From Diplonema japonicum (lineage: Eukaryota > Euglenozoa > Diplonemea > Diplonemida > Diplonemidae), in assembly GCA_964019335.1 (NCBI GenBank), contig OZ025707.1, forward strand, positions 1-45,000: a DNA stretch of 45,000 nt. The letters run 5' to 3'. The notes under the pieces are model-generated. The model was not told the origin of the DNA, ran no database searches, and saw only the letters and a program-made list of their open reading frames with translations. The translations under genes were made by a program, and so were the position numbers. Positions 8,766-18,358 of the stretch are shown here, one piece after another (position 1 is the stretch's first letter; each line of letters opens with the position of its first letter).

Positions 8766-11224
8766 ATGGTCACAGATCAACTCAGCCCAGAGGCGATGGA
8801 GAATGCCAGAAGGTCACCATGGCTTGAAAATCTAGCTGTATACTACAAAACACATCACCCAGAAACAACGAATGACAAGATTATCATGCTGCTGGCGAAG
8901 TACGACGATTTCGAGGAGGATCTATACCAGGCGATAGAGGTCATATACGGGGTGCGACCAGAGTGGCCGGTGGGCGTCCCGGCAAAAGAAGCAAAACTAT
9001 CCCCTCGAAAAAAGCGGCTCCCTCCGGCCCGTGTGGAACGCAGGCTTAACAACGGAGTGCCTGTAAGCTATGGCGAATACCTACGCCAAGGCGGCACAGA
9101 GAAGGCCTGGGCAACACTGCCACTCGAGACCACCTATGACAGGGATGAGGACGGGAACTTGCTACCTCTGAAGACACGCGTCACCCTAGCACGGTCAAAG
9201 CACGATCCTTTAGGCAGCCCGTTCTGCTGCGCAAAGTGTGGTAGGTGCGGTGCACTCCTCGAGCTTCTTCTAGATCCCAGTGTTATGAACTTTCAAGAGC
9301 TTTCTTCTCAGCTGTCCGAAAGCAGAATGACCATACAAAGACTGGAGATGCAACTCCGCCAACAGCCGAGCGTTCCAGAGGTTAGGGTCCCCCCGCCTGT
9401 GCAGCTACCTCCACAGCCTACGAACCTTGCCGAGCTGCAGCGGCTGCAGTGGCTGCTCAGAGAAAGTCATGAAAAAGAGAAGATACAGGCCGAACGTGCG
9501 AACATGCTGTCGTTCAAAATAGTAGATCTGACACATGGTATTTTTTCCTTTTCTTTTTTCTCTTTTGCAATAGTGATCCACATCGCAAAAGAAAAAAAAA
9601 GAAAAAAAAAAAACAAAAAAAAAACCGAGCAACACATATAACTCCAATTTCTTTCTTCCGGGTGCAGAGAAGGGGAGGTCTTCAGAAAAGTGTACTCCAA
9701 GGCTTTTACATCGATTGTCGAAATGTTCGTGGGTGTTTGGTTCTTGAAGATGACCTGCGTTCTTTTTCAAGACGATAAGAGTGAAGAAGTCGAAGAAACG
9801 TTTCCGTTCTGAATCCCTATTCCGAGCTTGGAAACACGTCTTTGCCAACATATCCCGGGGGGGGGGGGGGGGGGGGGGGGAGGTAGGGGGTCGTTTTTTT
9901 GCCATTTTTCAGTTTCTTCGCCAAGGGCATTTTGGGCCCTTAAAAAACTGTAACCACCCCGAAAGTGCCCACAAATCACCCAAACCCCCGTTTTTTGGTA
10001 CTTCCCCTGTGTAATCTTAGGGAACGTAAAAAAAAGGGGTCCATAGGATTACATAAAAAAGGGGTCCATAGGATTACACTGCGAGAATGATGCGAGAATT
10101 TTTTTTGGCTGAAACTTCAACAGGGAAAGCCAGGTGTCTGAGTGTCAAAATCTTTGAAGGACCTCAACAGGCAGTGCTTTGCCCCGTGATGGGGCCCATT
10201 GGTGGAGCTCGTGCATGAAGATACCGACACCAGACACGCTGCTGGCAAAGGGACCCGGATTCGAGAAGGAGATAAGGGCTCGAGAAGAGTGAAGCAAAGC
10301 ATCGAAAAGACCCTGTTGCCGTTAAGCACAGACGCCACCAGTGCCAAACATTTCTGGGCTGGTCGGATACTCAGAGGAGCCCCTCCTCCTTCACCTGGAC
10401 ATCAAGGAGGGTGAATCACACACGGGGGCGGACGTGAACGCATTGATCGCGTTAGTTCGGTCGAGGGGGGTTATTTTTGACACATGCACATCTGAAGTGC
10501 ACACTAGAGAATCGTGCGAGAATGACACGAGAATTTCGGCTCAGATTTTCTTTGTGCGAGAATGCGACTCGCTTCACCACTATGCCTAGGGCTATGCTGG
10601 CACGAAACGCGTTTCTAAGCACTTTCTTGAAAGTAAGGAAACGAAAACGGAAACGTTTCCCCGTTTCTTGCCAGTATAGCCCTGGGGGGGGGGGGGGGCA
10701 ATTTCTTTTCCATACACCACACAAAAACAGAGCTGCAGCGACAAGCCGAAGGGTCAAATAGCTTCAACGAAGTGCTTGCGGTGAAGGACCGGGAGTTGAA
10801 AGAACTGCAACAAAAGCTTCAAGACGCATTGGTGTCTTGCAGCGCACGGCAAACGGAATATGAGGAGATGAGAAAGAGAGTGAATCAGCGGGAAAGAGAA
10901 GCACCGGTGGCATCGCCGCCACCACCACCGCCGCCACCCGCATCGGCTGCTGGGTCCGTTGACTCGAATGCAAACCGTGTGCAACACCATCACGTGAAAA
11001 GAATAAAGATCCTACCCATCACACCTGTTGGGGTGACTATGGAACGCGTGCGAAAAGAAGAGAATTCCAAACCAGTAACACAGCTGCCTTTGAAACCCAG
11101 AAACAGTCTTTATATAACATCCACACGTAATGCAGCCCCTGGCAGCCCAAGAGATATCTCCGATCTGCTGTCAAGAGCCGCGCCAACGACAGTGGCCCGA
11201 ATGAAGCTAAAGGGCAACTTCTAG
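8766..11224 (+). CDS. Two-exon gene for a 421-aa coiled-coil protein of unknown function
   Basis: I model exon 1 as 8766-9537 and exon 2 as 10731-11224. The donor ATG|GTATTT and the acceptor AAAAACAG|AGCTG join in phase and give exactly 422 codons including TAG. The N-terminal 65 residues contain a short pattern (YYKTHHPETTNDKIIMLLAK, then YDDFEEDLYQAIEVIYG). It resembles a helical N-terminal module I associate with various protist proteins; this is recollection, not a search. Residues about 175-300 are rich in Gln, Glu and Leu heptads and likely form a coiled coil split by the intron. Near 154-159 is a CCAKCGRC cysteine cluster, and a poly-Pro stretch follows the coiled coil. The C-terminal part is basic and Ser/Thr/Pro rich. 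A structural or cytoskeletal role is possible but unproven. The intron is far longer than others here because it hosts repeats. Confidence 0.75.
9538..10730 (+). other. Repeat-loaded 1193-nt intron
   Basis: It starts GTATTTTTTCC and ends ACACAAAAACAG. At 9788-10080 it holds a diverged copy of the foldback arm and of the central part of the 7533-8114 element: the arm remnant ends in a G run of about 22, then GGTAGGGGGTCG, and 9885-10000 is the reverse complement of about 7855-7960. At 10586-10700 a further arm runs from TAGGGCTATGCTGGC to CAGTATAGCCCTGGG plus a G run. Between them (10090-10580) is unique sequence with short open frames I cannot identify. A secondary AG near 9666 may mark the end of the original, shorter intron. 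Confidence 0.65.
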
Positions 11225-12111
11225 TTGCCATTCTATCCGTTGCAAGGATACTTAAGAAAAGTTCTCTATTTCCTTTTCTTTCTTCCCCCCCCCCCCTGCA
11301 TCTTCTAACTGTATTATACAACCTAAACTGCATGTTGCTCCCCACTGCTCTAAGCTTGTTGTTGGAAAATCCTTTTGATATTTTTTTTTCTTTACCGGCG
11401 TTCTGACATTGTAATCATTGTTCCCATCCCTGACAATGTATTCCCGGTGCGGTAGTTAAAGAGATGATAACATAAAAAAAAAAAAGAAAAAAAGAATAGC
11501 CCTTCAGATCCGTAAAGTGACCCCGCCTGAGAACCCCTTTGTCTCCTCTAAGATTCCCACAGTCACACAGGGCAAAATCAAAAAGAAATGCCCAAAGGTT
11601 CACTGTTAAACATTTTGTGAAAAATCCATATGGCGGTCATTGGTAGTTTTAAATCCATTCCAGCCCAGAAAAGGCATTTAGAAGTTTTATTGAGGCGTCA
11701 TTTTGCGGGCGGTGATCAAACACTTTACGGATTTGAAGGGTAACATAAATATAAAAAAAAAAGAAAAGAAATGTGTAACTTAGGAACATATTACCAGACT
11801 AGGTTGGCCTTCCGAGTGCTACGCCCGTCGCCTCCTCGGTGTGAAGAAGTGCTGTCTGGCTCTTCTAACTGCTGGCTTTTATTCTAGTCCAGCTCCCCCC
11901 CCCCCCCCCCCCCCGCTCTCGACCCAATGTTCCTGTTCCTTCTTCTATAGCAGGGACACTGAAGCGGCCGAGCACGCTTGTCTCTGGGTGTCAACCCCCC
12001 CCCCCCCCCTGTTTTCTTAGTTATGTGTATTCGATTCAATCTGTTGTTTTTTTTGTTTGTTCGTCTGCTGTCTTTTTTTTTTCTTCTCCCTCACGCATTC
12101 CTAAAGAAACC
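11225..12111. other. Intergenic, C-rich and A-rich runs, one small inverted-repeat element
   Basis: Apart from the element at 11499-11740 I see only homopolymer runs (C at 11286-11296, 11895-11914 and 11996-12009) and the pyrimidine-rich leader before the kinase start at 12112. Confidence 0.6.
11499..11740. mobile_element. MITE-like element with 20-bp terminal inverted repeats
   Basis: CCCTTCAGATCCGTAAAGTG at 11500-11519 is the reverse complement, with one mismatch, of CACTTTACGGATTTGAAGGG at 11721-11740. The 242-bp unit is non-coding. Both flanks carry TAACATAAA followed by an A run (about 11468 and 11741), which could be an imperfect target duplication or simply a preferred site. Size and structure fit a miniature inverted-repeat element, but no other copy is visible here. 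Confidence 0.5.
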
Positions 12112-13136
12112 ATGGCGAGCAGTCAGATGAACCAGACCAGATACGTGCTGGAGCAGAAGTTGGGAGAGGGGACATATGGTGAAGTGTACAAGGTATGTGT
12201 ATAAAAGCTTAAGCTATATATCCACAGGGCTACGACCCCATCACCAAACTAGCAGTCGCCATCAAGAAAATCAGAGGAGACACCAATGCAGAGGGCATCG
12301 CCAGCACAGAGCTGAGGGAAATCTCGATCCTCAAGAACCTGCACCACCCTAACGTGGTCCGCCTGTTGGACGTCGTCACCTTCACCCACAAGATGCACCT
12401 TGTCTTCGAGTGCTGCGACAGCGATCTTCGTCAGGTGATCAAGAAGCAGGTCTTCAAGGGCCACAAGTTGAAGTCCTACATGCACCAGCTGCTGAAGGGA
12501 CTTGCCTTCTGCCACTCGCACCGCATCATCCACCGTGACTTGAAGCCGCAGAACCTCCTCATCGTGAACGACACTTTGAAGATCGCTGACTTCGGTCTTG
12601 CACGTGCATTCCAGGTGTGTAGATGAATTCAGGATGAAAAAGAAAAAAAAAAACCCCACTCACCCCACAGATCCCGCTTCCTGCCTACACCCACGAAGTG
12701 GTGACCCTGTGGTACAGGGCTCCTGAGATCCTTCTCGGGGAGAAGAGGTACTCCACCGTTGTGGACAGTTGGAGCTGTGGGGCCATCATGTCTGAGATGG
12801 CGAACAGGACCCCCCTGTTCCCTGGTGACTGTGAGATCGACGAGCTCTTCCAGATCTTCAGGCTTCTCGGGACACCTGACGAGAAGACGTGGCCTGGTGT
12901 GACCAGCCTCCCTGACTACAAGCCTGTGTTCCCGAAGTGGAACGGGAAGGGTCTGTCATCTGTCTGCAAAGATGTGGACTCCCTGGGCATCGACCTCATG
13001 GAGAAGATGCTGGCCTACAACCCCAACGAGAGGATTGGGGCCGCCGAGGCAGCTGAGGTATGATCGACATTAATAACGCACCCCCACCTCACAGCACCCA
13101 TGGTTCAACTCGCTGAACACCCTCCCTATGCCATAG
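12112..13136 (+). CDS. Cyclin-dependent kinase, CDK1/2 type, with variant cyclin-binding helix
   Basis: Four exons: 12112-12192, 12228-12614, 12671-13057 and 13095-13136. Introns are 35, 56 and 37 nt, all GT-AG and all phase 0. The product is 298 aa, the usual CDK1/2 length. Visible are the Gly-rich loop GEGTYGEV with the Thr-Tyr pair that Wee1-type kinases target, [21 protein letters not shown] and the T-loop [14 protein letters not shown] with the activating Thr. The helix that binds cyclin reads [10 protein letters not shown] instead of the canonical PSTAIRE. The last exon ends [13 protein letters not shown]. The C-terminal half is nearly identical in DNA to the two kinase genes downstream, while the N-terminal half is not. 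It is expected to phosphorylate Ser/Thr-Pro sites with a cyclin partner in cell-cycle control; which phase cannot be told from sequence. Confidence 0.93.
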
Positions 13137-13554
13137 AGGCCACCTTGTCCCTGTTTTCTACCTCCCTTGTTGTACTTTCTGTATTTTGAATCCTTTGCTT
13201 CACAGCGCAACAGAGGAAGGGATTCTAGTTCAGAATAAGAAGTGCGTGAGCTGGCTTAGGACGCCAGTTCCTACTTATTAGAAACCTTTCCACATGTCTT
13301 TGGCTGCTGGTTGAGGACATGATCCCTTGAACCTTCAGCACGAGATCACCTATCTTTTTCCCTTTAGATCACCCACCCTTCCCCACTACCTCCCACCTAC
13401 AGGTTACTTGTGGCACAGAGGCGGCGTATAATCAGCACTTAGTAGAAAATGCGTGACCTGTGTGTAACCTTTTAACCTAATTGGCATAGAGCTATATAAA
13501 TGAAAAAAAAAGAAAAAAAATATCGAAGGTGTCAGTTAGCTACAGAACAAGGGT

Positions 13555-13596
<42 letters not shown>

Positions 13597-13942
13597 AAAC
13601 GCAAAAGAGAAAAAGAAACGAAAAGCAACAGAACACCAGTTGGTGTCCTTGTTAATCCTATTTCTTTTTATTTCTTCTTCCTTTCCCCCCTCCCTTTTTT
13701 TTTTCTTCCCGACCTTGTGTCAGCCTTCTTTTGTTATTTGTTTTCTTTTGTGTTATTCCAGAACTTCGCTGTATTGCATCCGGTGTACAACTAGAAGGAT
13801 GGTAGGAATACCAAAATTTCAGGTGCAGTGCCATGCGCTTGCTTGTATTCGAGATGCTGAGTAGAACACTGAGGATGCCTCTGGGGGGAGAGATGCTGAG
13901 TAAAGGGTTAATTTCCATTTTACCAGTCTTCACACTTCTCAT
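13137..13942. other. Intergenic, no gene seen
   Basis: Contains the 3' flank of the first kinase, an A run at 13556-13594 and T/C-rich stretches. The open frame at 13529-13864 is low-complexity and not credible as a gene. Confidence 0.6.
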
Positions 13943-14186
13943 GGATGATGATAGATGCTTTCACAACAGGTTCATCCCGTTCTGAGCCTTGCTTGCTTAG
14001 ATGAGACACAGGGCTTTATTCATTTTCACTCCTGACACACTTCGTTTCTTTTTGAGGTTCCTATTTTGCTCTGCATGATGATCACGAAACCAGAATAAGA
14101 GTAGTGGTGCATAGTGCGTGTCCCTCTTCTTGAGGGATGCACACAAAGACGCATAAACGGTTTTCCTCCTAAAACTAAAACACTGA
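13943..14186 (+). repeat. Upstream module U, copy 1 (complete)
   Basis: A 244-bp segment from GATGATGATAGATGCTTTCA to CTAAAACACTGA. It lies upstream of kinase B and recurs at 15639-15882 (complete), 16349-16456 (left part) and 18138-18265 (right part, upstream of kinase C). It contains a strong hairpin at 14114-14144: GTGCGTGTCCCTC, loop TTCTT, GAGGGATGCACAC. It may include promoter elements of the kinase genes, since it precedes both working copies. It also holds ATGATGA and CTGA words reminiscent of box C/D RNAs. Confidence 0.75.
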
Positions 14187-14277
14187 TTCTAATCTCCCAC
14201 CTCCCTCCTCCCGCTGTTAGTCGTGTTACCCATATTATCAAACCTACAGGGCTTATTTTCCCCTCCGCACCATTAAA

Positions 14278-15390
14278 ATGAGCACCAGAACCGAGAGATA
14301 CACGATGACCTCGAAGCTCGGGGAGGGGACCTACGGCGTGGTCTACAAGGTATGGTGCTTGTTGTGAGGTGTATCTGCAAACCACCACCACAGGGAAAGG
14401 ACCTCGAGAAGGGGACGACCGTTGCCTTGAAGAAGATCCGTCTCGAGATGCACGAGGAGGGGATGCCCAGCACCGCGCTGAGGGAGATTTCTGTTCTGAA
14501 GACGCTGCACCACGAGAACATCGTGAACCTGTTGGACGTTGTGAGCTCCAGCTCCAGGCTCTTGTTGGTGTTCGAGTTCTGCGACTATGACTTGAAGCAG
14601 ATGATGAACGCGAACAAGTCGGCAGTCAAGGTGTGTTGGAGGGGAGAGAAAAAAAAAAAAAAAGAAAAGGAAAATCCAACATTTCATTTTACACAGGGGC
14701 GCAAGCTGAAGTCTTTCATGTACCAGCTGCTGAAGGGACTTGCCTTCTGCCACTCGCACCGCATCATCCACCGTGACTTGAAGCCGCAGAACCTCCTCAT
14801 CGTGGGTGACACTTTGAAGATCGCTGACTTCGGTCTTGCACGTGCATTCCAGGTGTGTAGGAAACAAGGGAAAAAAAAAAAAAAAAAAAGAAAAAAAACC
14901 CACTCACCCCACAGATCCCGCTTCCTGCCTACACCCACGAAGTGGTGACCCTGTGGTACAGGGCTCCTGAGATCCTTCTCGGGGAGAAGAGGTACTCCAC
15001 CGTTGTGGACAGTTGGAGCTGTGGGGCCATCATGTCTGAGATGGCGAACAGGACCCCCCTGTTCCCTGGTGACTGTGAGATCGACGAGCTCTTCCAGATC
15101 TTCAGGCTTCTCGGGACACCTGACGAGAAGACGTGGCCTGGTGTGACCAGCCTCCCTGACTACAAGCCTGTGTTCCCGAAGTGGAACGGGAAGTCCCTCT
15201 CGTCCATCTGCAGAGACGTGGACTCTCTGGGCATCGACCTCATGGAGAAGATGCTGGCCTACAACCCCAACGAGAGGATCAACGCAGCCAAGGCTGTCAA
15301 GGTATGCTGGGTGGGAAGGGAATAACATGATTTATGAACAAAACACAGCACCCATGGTTCAAAGACCTGCACACCGCAAGCATGCCGTGA
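14278..15390 (+). CDS. Cyclin-dependent kinase with PSTALRE helix, copy B
   Basis: Five exons: 14278-14349, 14394-14630, 14697-14852, 14915-15301 and 15349-15390; introns 44, 66, 62 and 47 nt. Product 297 aa. Motifs: [24 protein letters not shown] (cyclin-binding helix, one change from PSTAIRE), [30 protein letters not shown], and the end [13 protein letters not shown]. All catalytic residues are present. The 66-nt second intron is a multiple of three with no stop, so a retained form would add 22 Lys-rich residues before the HRD loop. The gene is apparently identical to copy C, including introns. It is likely a CDK1-type cell-cycle kinase. The start ATG follows a pyrimidine-rich leader with CCTACAG about 30 nt upstream. 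Confidence 0.93.
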
Positions 15391-16348
15391 GCCCTCAGGC
15401 ACTGCCATATATGTTGTTAATTAGATTTAGAAAATTAGACCCTCTGCTACATTTATCTTTATTTCTTTACCCGATTCCCTCCCCCTGTTTCCAATTTGCA
15501 TTTTTCTATTCTTGTTTACCCTGCCCGTTCCGGAGCATTACTAGCCAGCATGCTGTGGGCTCTTCGTGGTTCATCCCCTGCTATTGTTCATTCCCCTGCT
15601 GCATGGATGCTTTGCTTTACAAAACTGCCCCCTCATAGATGATGACAGATGCTTTCACAACAGGTTCATCCCGTTCTGAGCCTTGCTTGCTTAGATGAGA
15701 CACAGGGCTTTATTCATTTTCACTCCTGACACACTTCCTTTCTTTTTGAGGTTCCTATTTTGCTCTGCATGATGATCACGAAACCAGAATAAGAGTAGTG
15801 GTGCATAGTGCGTGTCCCTCTTCTTGAGGGATGCACACAAAGACGCATAAACGGTTTTCCTCCTAAAACTAAAACACTGACACCCTTTGTGCAATTTCCC
15901 CCTTTAAAGCCAAATGATGCAGATATAAAAACTCAAGTATTTCATTTATTCGATTCTGTTGATGAGATCAAGCTTTTTAACCTCACAAGGACTGAATTTC
16001 TTGTATCTTTCTTTCTTGGGCCCCATAGAGACTACAGAAAACCCCTGCTGGAGTTGCACAGCGTGCCCAAGAAACCGAGAAGTGTCTACGCCTTTGCATT
16101 TGCTTAAAGCCGAATTCTGGCCTTAATACATTTCTTCCTAACAGTGTGCGATATTCCCTCTATGGTCAGGGGTAGCGGCTTTCCCGTCCATTGTCCTTAC
16201 ACTTAGGGCATTGTTATCGTAGGTAGACTTTAGCCACCCCTCGGCAAAGAAATGGACCTCAAAGCAGAGACTTAATCCCCTTCACCAAGGGGGTTTTTTT
16301 TTTGATGGATGAGGCCCCGTCACGCACGAGCACAGTGCTCCCCTTGCC
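15391..16348 (+). other. Intergenic with a second module U and a possible last-exon fragment
   Basis: 15639-15882 is module U, copy 2. At 16029-16107 an acceptor-like stretch (TTTCTTTCTTGGGCCCCATAG) is followed by an open frame ending PKKPRSVYAFAFA-stop. It has coding-like composition and could be the 3' exon of a lost gene, but no partner exon is clear. The remaining sequence shows nothing recognisable. Confidence 0.4.
15639..15882 (+). repeat. Upstream module U, copy 2 (complete, orphan)
   Basis: Nearly identical to 13943-14186, including the GTGCGTGTCCCTC hairpin, but followed by unrelated sequence (CACCCTTTGTGCAATTTCC) instead of a kinase gene. Confidence 0.85.
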
Positions 16349-16456
16349 CCCTCATGGATGATGACAAATGCTTTCACAACAGGTTCATCCCGTTCTGAGC
16401 CTTGCTTGCTTAGATGAGACACAGGGCTTTATTCATTTTCACTCCTGACACACTTC
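16349..16456 (+). repeat. Upstream module U, copy 3 (left part only)
   Basis: Matches the first 108 bp of the module from GATGATGACAAATGC to GACACACTTC. It stops a few bases before the TTAA end of the transposon at 16466. The missing right part is found at 18138-18265, on the other side of that transposon. Confidence 0.85.
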
Positions 16457-16465
16457 TTTTTTGTT

Positions 16466-18076
16466 TTAACCCATAACACTCCGGGGCCTATCTACATAGG
16501 GGTCCCTTTTTTGCTCCTTTTCATAATCTGAGGGGAAAAATGGCAGCATTCAACCCCCGTTTGCAGGTAAAACGGGTTTTTTGGACCAGGAAAATTAAAA
16601 AAAAAGTTCAAAAATTAATAAAAATACAAAGGGGATGAAGAGTTGAATGGCCGTAGGGTGCTCAAAAACGACCATGTCAAAATGGGTTGTGCACGGGGGG
16701 GTGTAAATTGAGCATCTTGGGACAAAAAAGGCAGCATCAGGACCCCTCAGATGTCTCAGACCGAGAGAAGTGCCTATTTGCGGGTGGAATATCGGCCTCG
16801 AAATCGTCAAGAGGCCTTTTTGGGGCGATGGAAGAGTGGTACGAAAAAAGCACTTATTTGGACAGAGGTGTTGGTTTCAGGTGTAGCATTTGTAGATTGT
16901 GCGTTTTGTGCATTCTTTCAACCTGCAGACCCTGGAGGTGCCCCCTTTGAGTGGCTAGCAGTCACGTTTGGTGTAATCTGGGGTATCGGGTGTGTGCACC
17001 ACTGTTGGGTCGGGAGTGGTGTTTTTGCAACGTTGGACCCATCAATTAGGCTCTCTCGAAAGCGCTCTTTAAAGCAGCCAGGGTTGTGTATCTCTTTGGC
17101 ATCCCTGAACCATATTTTATTTGAAGTGCATGGCAGTTAACTATTGTCACTTCTAGGGCCCACCAGAAGAGTCCGCAACACCCAACGAAATGCAAGCCCC
17201 TCACAGCAGGGCTTCGGCCAGACCCACAGTCGAAAAGTAGCTATTGCAAACTACCGTGTTGTCATTTCCCCGCAAAGGCTCTGTTAACCCCAGCCCCGCT
17301 TTTTCCACAACACTGAAATCTTCAAGTGCGTGCCCCTCGATTTTGGTGGCGTGGATGTGAAACGCAAAAGATAACCCGTGCTCGCGCAGTTTAGGCAGTA
17401 GATTTTTATGCCATATCTTTTACGCTTGAAAGGACAGTAGACCCGCAGCCCCAATTGCCCCGTGAAGGTACGAGTGTCTCGTCAATGCTTAAATATTTTC
17501 CTGGCACTGCTGCTTTTGCCCACTTGTCACCAATTCTGTCCAGAAACCCCCGTATCTTCACAACACATCACCGTTTGACTCTTCTGTGTGAGTGAAGTGG
17601 AGGTTACTTTTGATTTCCCAGTAGCGTCTCCTGGGCATCGTGTTACTGAAAAGGGGGATTTTCATGGGTCCTGTGGACCAATACGACTGCTGATTCTGGG
17701 CACGCCGTAAACCCATCGCAATGCTCAATCCGAGTAAGCGGTGGAGTCTTGGGTCGAAATTTTATCAATCTCAGCGTCCTTTTGCCTGTTTGTCTCTTCT
17801 TGGATGACGTCTGTTAACTTCTTATAAAAAAACCGAAGGAATAACCATTTTGCGTCGTCAGGTTGCGTTTTTAGCCTATCTACTCGGATTTGGGACCCAC
17901 TTGGTGGGTGGATAACAAGGTAAAGTGATGCAGCGCAGCATTAATTGCAGTTGAAAATAACTCCTCACTATAGTCGTTCTTGGAGATTCAGGGGTCGTGG
18001 GGACGAAAAAGTACTTAGAGAAAAAAACGATTTTTCAAAACGACAAATATTTGCGCCTTGGAGTGTTATGGGTTAA
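16466..18076 (-). mobile_element. Decayed piggyBac-type DNA transposon
   Basis: The ends are TTAA at 16466-16469 followed by CCCATAACACTCC (16470-16482), and GGAGTGTTATGGG (18060-18072) followed by TTAA at 18073-18076. The 13-bp inverted repeats are perfect and begin with CCC inside duplicated TTAA, the hallmark of the piggyBac superfamily. The element is 1603 bp without the target duplication, shorter than typical autonomous members (about 2.4 kb). The minus strand carries a broken transposase, described separately. The element lies between the two halves of module U upstream of kinase C. The 61 bp between the right TTAA and the module half have no counterpart in the intact modules, so the insertion was not a simple interruption of the module. 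Confidence 0.88.
17160..17860 (-). pseudogene. piggyBac-type transposase remnant, frameshifted
   Basis: Reading the minus strand from 17860 downwards, matches to the family appear in order but in different frames. They are FLRFF; LTDVIQEETNRQK (about 17819-17781); AMGLRRAQNQQSYWS and NTMPRRRYWEIKSNLHF (about 17718-17600); IRGFLDRIGDKWAKAAVPGK; and SIDETLVPSRGQ (first catalytic Asp at 17481-17483). KRKRYGIKIYCLNCASTGY, then VVCNSYFSTVGLAEALL and a stop (about 17250-17200) follow. The second catalytic Asp, normally in a DN(Y/W)FTS context, is replaced by Asn. A TGA and at least two frameshifts break the frame, and the third catalytic Asp and the C-terminal Cys-rich domain were not found. This copy cannot make an active enzyme. 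Confidence 0.85.
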
Positions 18077-18137
18077 TGGCAGCGTAATGAGCTATTTTAT
18101 TAGGTAAAATTCCGCTCGTGCGCACAAACAAAAGGGA

Positions 18138-18265
18138 GTTCCTATTTTGCTCTGCATGATGATCACGAAACCAGAATAAGAGTAGTGGTGCATAGTGCGT
18201 GTCCCTCTTCTTGAGGGATGCACACAAAGACGCATAAACGGTTTTCCTCCTAAAACTAAAACACT
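18138..18265 (+). repeat. Upstream module U, copy 4 (right part, fused to kinase C)
   Basis: Matches the right half of the module from GTTCCTATTTTGC onward, including the hairpin at 18195-18225, and continues without a break into the kinase C gene as copy 1 does into kinase B. Confidence 0.85.
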
Positions 18266-18358
18266 GATTCTAATCTCCCACCTCCCTCCTCCCGCTGTTA
18301 GTCGTGTTACCCATATTATCAAACCTACAGGGCTTATTTTCCCCTCCGCACCATTAAA

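Noticed and set aside
9241-9280. Possible 40-nt intron in exon 1 of the coiled-coil gene (GTAGGT to CCCAG)
   Set aside because: Removing 40 nt would break a frame that is open and coding-like on both sides.
13975-13990. GGTTCATCCCG as a tRNA B box
   Set aside because: Spacing and surrounding sequence do not allow a cloverleaf; no tRNA gene was found in the window.
16751-17140. Plus-strand open frame inside the piggyBac element
   Set aside because: The transposase similarity is on the opposite strand, and this frame has no recognisable domain.
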